From: Trichopria drosophilae
Taxonomy: Eukaryota; Arthropoda; Insecta; Hymenoptera; Diapriidae
DNA length: 64,000 bases
NCBI GenBank assembly: GCA_030407085.1
Contig: CM059587.1
Coordinates: forward strand, 83,651,001 to 83,715,000
Direction: 5' to 3'
Shown: positions 23,181 through 34,020 of the stretch, piece after piece
Position numbering within the stretch: the first letter of the stretch is position 1
Layout of the letters: the number at the start of each line of letters is the position of its first letter
Position numbers and translations under genes: made by a program
The notes under the pieces: generated by a model
What the model was told of the DNA's origin: nothing
The model's database searches: none
What the model saw: only the letters and a program-made list of their open reading frames with translations

Positions 23181-24770
23181 CTCAGTACCAAATTTCAAGC
23201 AAATTCCGCCTAAAGAAAATGTATGGTATAAAGGCTTAAACTAATCGAAATATATCTTTTTTTTTAATAAAAATTGTTAAAAAATATATGAAAAAACAAT
23301 TTCCGATTTAAGCCCCTATTTTTATTCAACTATTTCAAATGTATACTAAACGAAAAAACGTAGGAACTTACTCTGAACACTTTTTTTTAACATTATTTTT
23401 AAAACGTCAAAGTGCCAAATTTTTGGCACCCTTAAATAAGAGTAACTTAACATTCGAAACAATTTCAAGTGAATTCCTTCTGAGTTTGAGTTTGGGGTTT
23501 CAAAACGATTTTGTAAAGTTATCTTCTAATTTTGTTGGAACTCGCAACCCATTCTTTCAAAAATTGATAAAAATTACAATCGTCTTCTAAACTTCTTCAT
23601 CCAGTCTATTACATAAATTGATATTAATTAAGACTTCTAAATTTTTTAGTAAAAACTAATTCGTAATTAAATATTTACACAAATACAATGGTACTATTAC
23701 ATAAGGACGAAAATATTTAGCATATTACGAGGCGTGCATTAATATGGGAACAGAGAATATCTGCTTAGTTTATTCGAAGGAAACAGCTAATAAACTACGG
23801 GACAATGCCGCAGAAATTCATTTCAGAAGTTTCCGCAGAACCTTATTAACAATTCATTTCAGTGGAAGTTGCTACCTACGCAGTAAATATCATCCAAGTC
23901 GAAATTTAAACCCTCATTTAAATCTCAAAAGTTTCGATCGATCCTGTTGAACCCTCCAGAGCGAAGAAAGTGGAAATTGCGACCATTCCGGGGTTCAAAA
24001 GAAGACTGTAGGAAAGACACGGCATTCTTAAACCAACTCCTTTAGTCATTTAAATTGGTAGAATCACACGCCTCGTCGGAATTTCAAGATGTTTTCGTTA
24101 CTTAGGGATATTCTCGGTTTTTGGTGATTACCACATGGGTTTTAGAACGGCGCTACCTAACTATATGTAAATTTCACAAATTCCATTTACACGGGGTAGG
24201 ATGTTGGGGTGATCAGGCAATATGCATACGGAATATTCTATGTTTGGGAAATGTCAAACAGTAACGATCTGGAAATGTTTAAGGGAAGATTGTTATGTGA
24301 TGATTCTCAAAATTATTAAATGGGGTGATTTGTCGATAACGTTCGGACGTTGATGCCGACAAATTGCTCATAAATTGTCACCATAATGTGTTCTTATAAA
24401 TCCCTTCTTAGTTCCTGATAACTGTGAATGCTGGAAGATTTTATGGTGTTGATTTCAGTTTTATTAAGAATTTAATCTTAACGTCAACTAGGATATTAGA
24501 AATTCTGATATTGCTATTTTATTTAGATCTTTAGCTTACAACTATATCGGGTGTGGGTAAAAAAACCGACTTATATCTAGCGTATTGTTGTTTAGAGAAG
24601 GTTCTTCTCTTGAATTCTTTTATCTTTTATGTCACAGAATATGTACCAAACAAACAATATAATTTGGGCCTTAACTCGTTAAATAAATGGCGGTTGGATT
24701 GCAAATACACTGATTTATGGAGAATAGTCAAGTATTAACTTGTTCTTGAATACGACTTGATCTCGACTTA
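23180..24770. other. AT-rich stretch, nothing supported
   Basis: Short frames only, with no splice-flanked GC-shifted segment. Confidence 0.5.
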
Positions 24771-24776
24771 AATCTA

Positions 24777-25024
24777 CTAATTTTTTAAGCACACTACACT
24801 TAATCTGCTTGCGTGCATGAGATATTGTTTAAAACGGTTCAATTTTAGAAACGTGTCGAAATAGAATGTCACCGTACGGCATAAGCTGCTATGATATTCA
24901 TAGAATTGATCGCGTTGTCCCCTCGGAACTTTGCCAGGGGCTGGAAGATTTTTCTGCAAGCACTTGTCAGGATCCCTTAGGATAAGCTTCTCCAATATTG
25001 AGGGTGCGCCATTTTTAAGCTATA
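24777..25024 (-). CDS. Possible coding exon, unrecognised
   Basis: On the minus strand, after a TTATTCTTATAG acceptor-like site near 25021, the frame reads LKNGAPSILEKLILRDPD and PAPGKVPRGQRDQFYEYHSS, then becomes background-like and ends at 24777. The first 40 codons are markedly richer in GC and in charged residues than neighbouring DNA. Candidate donors (CCGTACGG and TACGGTGAC) lie near 24865-24875. No family is recognised. It could be an isolated exon or a gene fragment. Confidence 0.3.
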
Positions 25025-25635
25025 AGAATAAAAATTAATTGCCGCGCTTCGCCGAATATCCCGCTGGCAAGCTTTCCTGTTAGATTTCACCAGACCCATA
25101 TAACAAGGCAGAAATGCAGTGAGATTTATTGAATTACGAAAAAAAAATCCTGATTTCTATTTGTATGGCATAATTTGTCTATTTAAGAATATGAACCGTG
25201 CGCGAAGAACATATGTTATTTAGACTGACGCCACTGTGATACTATGTTTCATTATTTTACGATCTGAAAAAAAGTTTTCCATTTATTTGAAATTGGAAAA
25301 AAATCTGCGATAACAGCTTTTAGTTATAATATAAAATGAGTTCGTATTGTAATATTTTGAGTGAAAATTTGCGCTTACTAGAACATTCCCAATGTAACAT
25401 AACCAGAAACTGGAAGAAATAGTGGCACTTATAAGAACATTCCCTACGTAACATAGGTAGGATAGAAGGGGAGTGGAGGTTCCTTAAATTGTTACTTCGT
25501 AAAAAGTGAAAACGAGTATTTTCAAAACTTCGACCCTCACCATATGACAGTCGAAATATTAATAAATAACATTTTGATCCTGCTAATCACCAAATAATGG
25601 ATAGAAATGTGGAGGTTAGTTAATGAAAAGGGGTT
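25025..25635. other. AT-rich stretch with a short direct repeat
   Basis: GAACATTCCCAATGTAACATA and GAACATTCCCTACGTAACATA, about 54 bp apart near 25380-25460, form a small direct repeat. Nothing else is supported. Confidence 0.4.
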
Positions 25636-25637
25636 CA

Positions 25638-25755
25638 GGGGGCGGAGTTTGCTGCGCAAGCGTCCCGAAGGTTTCCGAAATGTATTGAAAGTAGCCAATC
25701 ATAAGTTCACCCCATAACGCACGATAGTAGGCGGAGCTTCCTCGCTCCGCCCCCT
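25638..25755. promoter_or_regulatory. GC-box/CCAAT cluster with inverted GC boxes
   Basis: GGGGGCGGAG (25638-25647) and its near-complement CTCCGCCCC (25745-25753) flank a CCAAT pentamer (25695-25699). A third GGCGGAGC lies next to the right arm. These words resemble proximal-promoter elements, and the inverted arrangement could alternatively mark a small palindromic repeat. No exon could be tied to it. Confidence 0.3.
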
Positions 25756-25900
25756 CTACCCTTCCTTTTCTGTTACCGTACACAACCAACAGGTATCGGA
25801 GTGATTATTGAATTCGCGCGACAATTCTTGCCTTGTACATACGGAAACGGGCCAAGACAAGATTATTATTGTTTTCATTCTTCCTTCATAGGGTTATTAA

Positions 25901-25982
25901 CCCTCCTGAGCACCAGTTTTTCTTTTTCCATATGGAAACAATGTAGTTTGAACGAATATATTCGTCATGGTGCACAGGAGAG
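25901..25982. mobile_element. 82-bp TTAA-flanked piggyBac-like MITE, copy 1
   Basis: TTAA at 25897-25900 and 25983-25986 brackets inverted ends CCCTCCTGAGCAC and the complement of GTGCACAGGAGAG. A copy of exactly the same length is at 49638-49719. Both share AGTTTTTCTTTT, CCATATG and AACAATGTAGTTTG, and a central palindrome (GAATATATTC here). TTAA duplication with CCC-starting ends is diagnostic of the piggyBac superfamily. Confidence 0.8.
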
Positions 25983-25989
25983 TTAATGC

Positions 25990-27500
25990 TATGGCAAAGA
26001 AAATCTTTTTTACTGTAAATTTTCTAATACAAATTATCTGTTTGAAATCTATTTCTCAATTACTAAATACAATATTCAGAAAGTTTAATTTAATTGCGCG
26101 AATTTGTCCATCAATTGTGACGAAATTTAAAATTCAAGGAAAAACGGGACACCTTAATCACAAATAGATTACTCCATGACTACGTTTTGGCCCGAAATCA
26201 AATATTAGAATGTCTTCCAGAAATGCCATTGTTTTGTAGAAATGTAAATTCCTTTTGGCTATTGCACTCCAATACCAAGTACTGTTACACCATTGAATAT
26301 TTCATTACAGTTTTCACTCCATACGGTTTATGGGTGAAAATGACCGGATCTTATATTGGAAGTTCAAATAATAAAATACAATACAAATTTGACAATTTTT
26401 CAACTCTAGAACGAGAATAACATAGAATTGACTTAACAAGTTATTCAGTTATTGAATCAGAGCACTCGAAAGTGTATTGAGTTTGTAATGTGTAATGAGT
26501 GGAAAAATACAATTTAAATCATATAGGAGTGACTCTCAGGGAAAATCAAATGTTGCATTTGCTAGGGGTTGTAGTTGTGGAAATTTCCTGGACAGAACAA
26601 AGGAAAAATAGCCTTTTGGAATGAAAAAGTATCATTTATTTTCGAATTAAAAAATGATTTTTTTTTCTTTTTTATTTATTGTAATTATTTATTTATTGTA
26701 ATCCTTTATTTAAAACATATATGAGGATTACAGCTTCGAGTACATCTTACGGGATTAGCTAATAGCTCCCCATGTAATTTCATGTTAAATAAACGAATTA
26801 ACGTTTTAAAACTTAATAGTTTCATAGGATTATTTTGTACTTCGTATACACTTAAGGGTTAGTACCGTGGTAAAGCAGATCCGATTATTTTTACTTTTAG
26901 CTAGTATTGTACGAAGAGGGTCGATTTTTCCCTTTCACAATAACTCATTTCATGGGATGGACAAGTATTTTAGTACATATCTCTTCATTTCTGTCACTCG
27001 ATCGACAAAAAAAAATTATACTTACGTGTTTATGTATTAAATGTAACTGGAATAAGTAATTGTTATGTTATAGTATTAAATTCGACTTTTTAATGTTATT
27101 AAAATTATTTTGTTGTTATTGAAACTTTTATTAATTTCAAAATACGTTATTTAGCATTACCGTGAAAGTTGCTAAAGTTACAAGGAGAAAAATTTTCATT
27201 CCAGATAGTAATTTTGGGACAGATTTGTAGTTGCTATGATTTTTAGTTATTTTTCTGTAAATTTTGATTAGAAAGAATGACAGTTTTTTCTTATTTCGGA
27301 AGCCTATCTTAAAATTACCATCTGGAATGGTAAAATTTCCATGAAAATTGTTCTCCGTGTAAATTGGTATAGTTAATCATTCAACGTGTAAATTTGTTTG
27401 CTATATTTTCATACTAGTTCCATTAATTATTTAACTAAATAATTCCTTCACTATTTTGTAGCATTTTAAATGATAGTTTAGACTAATAAAAGTATTTTTT
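25990..27500. other. AT-rich stretch, nothing supported
   Basis: Frames of 60-77 codons have background composition. No repeats with clear ends. Confidence 0.5.
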
Positions 27501-27507
27501 GTTCGAT

Positions 27508-27682
27508 GCGGATCGAAAAATCGCCAAATCAAAAAGCCCACACGTCAAAAATCAACAATAAAAAAAACACAGTAAAAACCGACACTTCAAAAAATATCTG
27601 TCTGCTTCTCGATGTGTCTATATTTTTATGTATCGGCTTTTTGACTGTCGGCTTTATAACTGTCTTTTTGATCCGCACCTTT
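27508..27682. repeat. Inverted-repeat element of 'AAAAGCC(G/C)ACA' words, copy 2
   Basis: The left part has GCGGATCGAAAAATCGCC, AAAAAGCCCACACGTC and AAAACCGACACTTC. The right part has the complements (CGGCTTTTTGACTGTCGGC and CTTTTTGATCCGC). The outer GCGGATC and GATCCGC are inverted, so the unit is a long imperfect hairpin. Related in word content and layout to 16590-16830. Confidence 0.55.
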
Positions 27683-27689
27683 TGTGTGT

Positions 27690-29030
27690 AGAAATAGATA
27701 ACAATAAATTTAATGTTAAAATACGCAGTCATTCACTGACAAAATAAAAAAACCTAACGCTAAAATAAACTACTCATTCTTTTTTACAGTCTTAAGGATA
27801 CATTTAATAAGCCTTAGACTTTATAATGTTCATAAACTTTTGTATTGATTTAATGTAATACAAAATGTTTTTAAGGAATCCTTAATTTCGGGGGACTTTC
27901 ACAGCGATTGTCCGATAGAGGGCTACTCTTAGATATTCAATACTTGCGAGCGGTGGCCAAGTTTGATCCGAAGTAATTTCAAGCGATTACTCAAGTTACT
28001 TTAAGCGATTAATGTAGATAGGTTAATTAATATATGGTTTTGATCGACCGTAGATACTAATGTTGGGATTTATTTAAGGATAGGTTAAATATGAGAGAAT
28101 TTCAACATTGAATGAAAAGGAATATTTAATCAATTAAGGCCAAACTAATCTGATTTTTCATTGATGTTTGTTGATCGATATTTCTGAGGTCGCTCTTCTG
28201 AAGAACGCTGGGAAACTTTCGAAAAAACATTTAACTTCACGTTTTAAAACAAATACATAAAAAATACCGAAACATCATGATATATTTTGTAGAAATTCAT
28301 AATTTTGTTTCGGAAAGGATTTTTTGATCTTTCCAAAATCAGTCGGTAATGTCATCCTGATTTCCAATGAATAAGATGATGCTCAGAAAATATATATTTT
28401 GTTCAATATGACAGTTTGTTTAATTTAGTATTGTGTCAAAACCATGACAATGACACGAATGGAATTTTTAAAAATTAAAATAGGATTATTTAAAATTCAT
28501 GTATCTTGATAAATTACAGAAGAGGGTTGAAACGACAGACTTTTGCAATACTTATGATGATTTGGGTTCGAGTCACTGAACATTCAGTAAAAGCTTTTCG
28601 AGCATATGGCATAAGAGCTCCCTAGAGAGATCAAATGAACGTACGTACCCCTTCAACTCAATACCGAGTTTAACTCTTCCTATAGGACTGATAATATCCC
28701 ATTACAGATAACATATTATTTATGCACGCACCGAGACTTATTTTTTGACACGTATATCCATTTAGCTTTCACGTGACAGAATGAGATAAATCAATTTTTT
28801 AAATTTGTCTGTATCACATGCTCTTATGACAACCGAAGCTTACCAAGTAATTACGTTTGATGGAAATGTGTCCTGTTGAGCAATCTATCAATATCTATTT
28901 TTTATCATAAAATTAGCTGTTATTTTGGCGCTTAGAGAAAAATATACAATAAAGAATGATTTTTTAATCAATTCACTTTTAAGTTTTACTTTGATCATAC
29001 TAAAGCGTTCCAATAAACATTTTGACTAAT
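27690..29030. other. AT-rich stretch, nothing supported
   Basis: No gene or repeat boundary recognised. Confidence 0.5.
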
Positions 29031-29036
29031 GCAGGT

Positions 29037-29130
29037 CTAAAAGATATCTTTCGGATATCTTCGTAGAGATATTTTGCAAAAGATATTAAAAAGATATCTT
29101 GCGAAAAGACGTCTAAATGACGTCTTTTAC
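29037..29130. repeat. 'AAGATATCTTT' palindromic word cluster, left
   Basis: Words AAAAGATATCTTTCGGATATC, AAAGATATTAAAAAGATATC and AAAGACGTCTAAATGACGTC are self-complementary or mutually complementary. A second cluster with the same words lies at 30370-30485, on the other side of the Transib-like insertion. Confidence 0.55.
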
Positions 29131-29271
29131 AAAGACATCTTAACAATCCTCATGAGATGACATTTGTGTACTTTTTTTGATGTTTTATAACATTATATTA
29201 TGTTTGCATTATTTTATGAGAACATTTAATTATTTTGGTTCTTTCTCTCTCTTCTACATGTAAACTTACAG

Positions 29272-30165
29272 TGTAGCACAGTGGTTAATGAGGTAACGCA
29301 CTAAGGAGAGGCCGCACAGTGGATCGAACTAAAGTATAAGCCCGGACATAGCGTAAAAAATGAAAGTGTGAGAAATTATGTAAAAGTATGTATAGTTCAG
29401 ATGATTATTAGCTAATCTATCACTATATGTGACTTATATTGCTAAAATATTCGATTATAATTACTTAGAGTAGTTCAAAGTAGTCGTTGAGTACAAGGTT
29501 GAAAAAAATGTTCTTAAATATTCAAAACTTATAATTATACTTATGAGTAAACACATAATAGACGAGAAAAATAAGGTCTTCATGGTTCATTAAGTATTTC
29601 GAAAGGTACTAAAATCACCCCACAGATTATAAAAATGAGCTCAAGATTTTGAGTTATTGAGTTATTAAGATTACAGTTAACGAAAATAAAGATAATGAAA
29701 TTTTAAACATGATTTAAAAAAATGCCTCGCATTGCCGCGCAAATGTACGCATTGCATTTCCTTCGGGACATCATTAAGTGATAATCTACATTAATTTCAA
29801 CTGCTAATAATTGCAAGTATCATAAAAAAATAACATTTTAGTTCGCTATCTTGAATTCGCCATATTGAATTCTCAAAATTCTCTGAGGCCAGATTTGTAA
29901 TCAGCGATTAAGAAAACCCCCCGGGTACCCAGTTTCACCTTAAGAGACTTGATTTTACTTTTTTCGGCCATCTTGAATCCGCCATTTTGAATTCTTAAAT
30001 TTTGAGGTGAGATTCGTAATTAGCGAACTCGAAAACATAGAAATTAATATTTGCGCTTAAAAACATGCTTGGTGTGACTCATAATAGTCGTTTTAAGACC
30101 CATGTCCGGCTTCCCCTAACTCTCGATCCACTGTGGGCCGGGGGGTTCGATTCCGCGCCCAGACA
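29272..30165 (+). pseudogene. tRNA-like (SINE head) sequence split by a transposon
   Basis: The left part GTGTAGCACAGTGGTTAATG fits a Pol III A-box/D-arm. After removing 29315-30140 the sequence continues GGCCGGGGGGTTCGATTCC, a canonical B-box/T-arm, then GCGCCCAGACA. The parts are in proper order and spacing for a tRNA body of about 75 nt (29272-29314 joined to 30141-30165). Acceptor-stem pairing is poor, so it is tRNA-derived, probably a SINE head, rather than a functional tRNA. Confidence 0.55.
29315..30135. mobile_element. Transib-like non-autonomous element (821 bp)
   Basis: The inverted ends match over 13 bp (CACAGTGGATCGA). Similarity resumes inside (AAGCCCGGACATAGCGTAAAA against AAGCCGGACATGGGTCTTAAAA). 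A 5-bp duplication GGCCG flanks it (29310-29314 and 30136-30140). Transib elements, relatives of the RAG recombinase, have CAC-starting ends resembling the RSS heptamer CACAGTG and make GC-rich 5-bp duplications; both are seen here. There is no transposase frame. The interior carries two copies of the dispersed TTCGTAATCAGCGA repeat (about 29885 and 30010). Superfamily assignment is inference from ends and duplication length. Confidence 0.7.
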
Positions 30166-30369
30166 AGTTTTTTCATAATTTGTTTGTATTCGAGCATTTA
30201 AAATGATGTAAAAACACCATAAGATATTGACAGGTAAACTTACAAAACGTATAGAATAAAAATGTTAAACTGATTTCAAAATAAGCAGAGCTACAATAAA
30301 TATACATATTTGTTTAAGTACTTTAAACTGTCGATTAATTTTCGTTTAAATTATATTTTCGATTTACGT

Positions 30370-30485
30370 AAAAGATCTCCGAAATGATTGGATAAGACAT
30401 CTAAAAGATATCTTTCAGAGATCGTTTCGTCGTTTTCAGACATCGTTGACGGATTGAAGGATATCTTTTAGACATCTTTAAGACA
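30370..30485. repeat. 'AAGATATCTTT' palindromic word cluster, right
   Basis: AAAAGATCTCCGAAATG, AGACATCTAAAAGATATC and GGATATCTTTTAGACATC are mutually complementary words. The 18-base TCTAAAAGATATCTTTC stretch is shared with 29037-29055. Confidence 0.55.
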
Positions 30486-30489
30486 TTTC

Positions 30490-32360
30490 TTTGTTTCGAT
30501 ATTTGTTTTTCTATGCAAATGTTTTTAAATAACGGCGAAATCGAGAACATTTTAGGATTTTGTTAACTATATTGGATCCGATATTTTGAATTTTGCAAAT
30601 TAAGTATCATTAGTGAACCTTTTGTCGTTTGTGAGCAAAATAACATTTTTTAGAGGTTGGGTGATACAAAAATTCTCTTCTCATCTTAGAGAATTTTATG
30701 CAGTGCTGGTTGAAACCCGGAATTATGTTTATTGCATTTTCAAAATAAAAAGATCATAAAAACAACAATTTTAGTTTTTCGGGATTTTATACACTGACAG
30801 AACAATAGACATAATACTGCCTAGGACTTTGAGGATAGCCCTGCAATTATGTTAATATAACAATAATATAAATAATAACAAAAAATGGCCTCAAACGGTC
30901 CAAAGATCGAAGCACAGCAAAAGCTGTTTTGTAGACTTACCGATATTTACTATTTCTACTCTCATATTAAAGTTTCTTCTCTGAATAAGAAAATTGTTTA
31001 ACATAATAGTAAATATTACCATAATTGCTAGTACGTTTTCGGAGACCTACACTGAGGGACAGGATAGTTTACTGAAATAATTATTCATTTTCTATCTTAA
31101 GAAATATCTATTAAATGCAACCTAAAATTTCTTAATAGTTAAGAAACCGTTTGTATACTATAAGTTTATAGCTATAAAATAATGATTTCTTAATAGTTAC
31201 AGAATATAATTTTGGGAGTCGCAACGCATCGTAACATAACCTCAAATGACAACACGGATGTTTTGTTTGGGTTTTTAAGAACGATTGAGTGCCATTGTAA
31301 TTCGGTGGTTGTTATTGTGAAAATTAATAAATTAAAGATATTATTATATACGTTATCTTATATATGCGCGTTTTATAAACAAGTACATCGTTTAAGAGAC
31401 ATGTCCCATGTCTTATTTGTGAATTTGCGCAGTATCCAGTTCAAAGTATACATTTCTTAACTATTAACAAATGGTCAATTCTGATGTAAGAAATAAAGTG
31501 CTAATATTAAAGAAATCGACTTTAATATTATAATGCCATCTTTACGTTGAAAAAACGATTTTAACTTTTCAATTGAATGATATTTCTTTACAATAACAAA
31601 CAATTGTTTTTCTCAGTAAAGTTAGAATAGCAAAAGTGTTGAAAAATTTCACTCGGTATATTTAAAAGCCGCAATTTTAGGTTTAAAAGGCAGTTTTGAC
31701 TAAGCAAATGCACAGAGCATTTTGAGACATGATGGTCTATGGGGCTAGCTAAATTAACCCACTTCCGAGTTAAGAATGAAGCCCAAATATCAATTAAAAA
31801 TGTCTCTGGGAATTAATGGGTTAAATAGTCTTTAATTTTTTATTTTTAATAAGCAGAAAACGGGATTTATTTGAATAAAAGGTTGCGAAATTTTTCATAA
31901 AGTGTATATAATAATTAATCATATTCTTTTAAATGTATAAATTTATTTTAAGAATTTCAGGCGTTAACTTGAAATAATATTTTTGGAAATGATTAATGGA
32001 AGCGATATTTTAAATGTGTCTAATAAATAACTATATTGGTTTAAAGAACGATCGAAATATATGTTTTGTCGAAATGCATATTCAATAGCGCAGTTTGAAT
32101 GCAGTGCAAGGAACACAATGAAATAAATTTGCTGCAACAGCAATTAAAACAGCATTGAAAGCAAGATTGAAACACAAATCTCCAACCCTCTGATTCAATT
32201 ACGCGACCGTTACGCGTACCGCTCGCTTAACAATACCGTAGTTATCAGTTTTGTGAAAACGCGTCCCGCTTTGTGTGATATTTATTGACTATTGCAATAT
32301 CATGCAAATTCGTACCTTTACAAATTCAACCGAATGTTACACAAATTCACATGTCACCGT
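30490..32360. other. AT-rich stretch with a small palindrome
   Basis: A perfect palindrome TTTCTTAATAGTTAAGAAA lies at about 31130-31148, with related words at 31186 and 31453. Near 31754-31824 TTAACCCA and TGGGTTAA are inverted 70 bp apart, possibly a tiny TTAA-type remnant. No gene supported. Confidence 0.4.
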
Positions 32361-32366
32361 ATAGTG

Positions 32367-32975
32367 TTAATCATGTTCCTAAACGTCACGCTAAATGTAT
32401 TTTCTGATTTTGTATTGATTTACGATTTTACGTTCGCAAAGAAAATATTAAGAAATATTAGGTTGATATTGATTTTTCATTATAGTAAGGCAGTTTCAAC
32501 ACCAAAGAAACAATTTGTGCTTATTATAGAAATCTTCCTTTTGGTCGTAATGTTCGTAAATATCACTCTAAATGTATTTCTAATTTTGTAATAATTTTTT
32601 TATTTTACGATTTAAAAGAACAAAATTTTAAATTGTTGATCGATATTCAGTTTTATATAGTAGAGGTTTATTAGTAGGTTGTACAGTAGGTCGATTTTTA
32701 CATTTTTCGTTATATATACAGTAGAGTCCCGGTATAATTGCGTCTTGTCACATTTACGACTCTCTTTTCCCCCACGTTGCGGTCTGGGGCCTCATAAAGG
32801 GCCTGCTGTGACGTCACAAGAGTAACGCGACTGAGGGCAGTGGAAGAAGCGACATAAGCTTCCCTGCTTTAGGTAAATATAACGAGACGAGACGGGAAGC
32901 TGATCAACCGAGTGGGTAAATATACTGGGACTCTACTGTAAATGTATTTTCTAAATTCGTATTGACCCATTAACG
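32367..32975 (+). repeat. Degenerate ~181-bp tandem repeat, third unit split by a MITE
   Basis: AAACGTCACGCTAAATGTATT (32373) recurs as AAATATCACTCTAAATGTATT (32555), and the distal part TAAATGTATTTTCTAAATTCG recurs again at 32939 directly after the MITE at 32719-32938. The 99-codon plus-strand frame at 32292-32591 runs through these repeats and shows the same internal duplication (NVTLNVF and NITLNVF). I regard it as a repeat artefact, not a gene. Confidence 0.55.
32719..32938. mobile_element. pogo/Tigger-like MITE family P, copy 2 (220 bp)
   Basis: Inverted ends CAGTAGAGTCCCGGTATAAT and the complement of TATACTGGGACTCTACTG, with TA at 32717-32718 and 32939-32940. It shares GTGACGTCAC, AGGGCCTG and TAAATATAACGAGACG with 12273-12524, in the opposite relative orientation. 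The two ends are very similar to each other, which suggests moderate age at most. Non-autonomous. Confidence 0.85.
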
Positions 32976-33009
32976 CCTAAGAGTCCATAAGTTCTCTTAT
33001 TTCGAATAG

Positions 33010-33950
33010 ATTACTTTTTTTTATATAACCTTAAGCTATTCTTACAGGTTATCACTATCACTGAACAGTAAATATCAATAATAAATTAAATGATATTTAT
33101 ATAATTTATAAACGGTCGAGAAAAATAATAATATGAATATGTTTTACAGATGTTTATGAGATTTTGTAAAAGTATCGGTACGACAACATGTAACATACAG
33201 GTAAATGGTAAAAGTCGTGAGATACGCGATGTTGCCACTTTTACCTTAAAGGTTGAGATACGCGACGTTACAATTTTTAAAACATTACGTTATCTGTTGG
33301 TCAAATGAAAAATTTAAGGTGATCATTAGATTCAGCGTAAAATTTTTTATATTATGACATATATAACTCATTTTGGCCAAAAAAGGAGTTGCGCGGTGTT
33401 GCTTCTTACTTTCGTCGACAAAAATTAACCATTTCAATCGAATATTTGAATGTTATAATCAGTTATTTCGAGTAATAAAAATATACATATGCATCGTTAA
33501 CTTTACCAAATATTATTTTATCGGGTAAATATCAATAATAAATTAAATGTTTCGACAGGGCCTAGCGTTTGGAAATCCGAGAGATTACGACGCAAGGTGT
33601 TTGAAATGTTTAGAGCTTTTCAAACTATAGCATTTTAACATCGAATGCAATTTGTAGGTCTAAATAGTTAATTATATTTATTTATAAACATCCTGGCCTG
33701 GTAGGTCAGAAGCCCGGTTTAAAACTAATTTAATTATTATTTGTTAATATACAAAAAGAACTAGCATAATAATTTAATTTTATATTATCTTATTAGCTTT
33801 ACTAAATACTGTAACCGTGTTTTGAGTTGGTCCGTGAAGGTACATTAATCACCCATTTTATTATCTTGTCTAAACAGGATGTTAATAAAAAAAAAAGGAT
33901 ATTTTCAGTGATATGGATCGTCTCAACAAAAAGTACTTTATCTACTTAGA
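33010..33950. other. AT-rich stretch, nothing supported
   Basis: A short direct repeat GAGATACGCGA(T/C)GTT at about 33217 and 33249 is the only structure noted. Confidence 0.45.
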
Positions 33951-33955
33951 AAAGA

Positions 33956-34020
33956 TGTCAGCACGTAACGGTTGGAGCTTCCCGAACGTCGCGGGTTCGA
34001 ATCCACCTTCCAACGTTATT
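33956..34020 (+). repeat. tRNA-like (SINE-type) remnant, plus strand
   Basis: GTCAGCACGTAACGGTTGGAG resembles a D-arm/A-box. Thirty bases on, GCGGGTTCGAATCCACC is a perfect B-box/T-arm. Acceptor halves do not pair, and the sequence is followed by AT-rich DNA without an obvious tail. Confidence 0.5.

Noticed and set aside
32292..32591. 99-codon plus-strand frame
   Set aside because: It is produced by two units of a degenerate 181-bp repeat. There is no initiator context and no domain.
33956..34020. A functional tRNA gene
   Set aside because: The B-box is perfect, but the acceptor and anticodon stems do not pair. The same holds for the other four tRNA-like sequences in the window.
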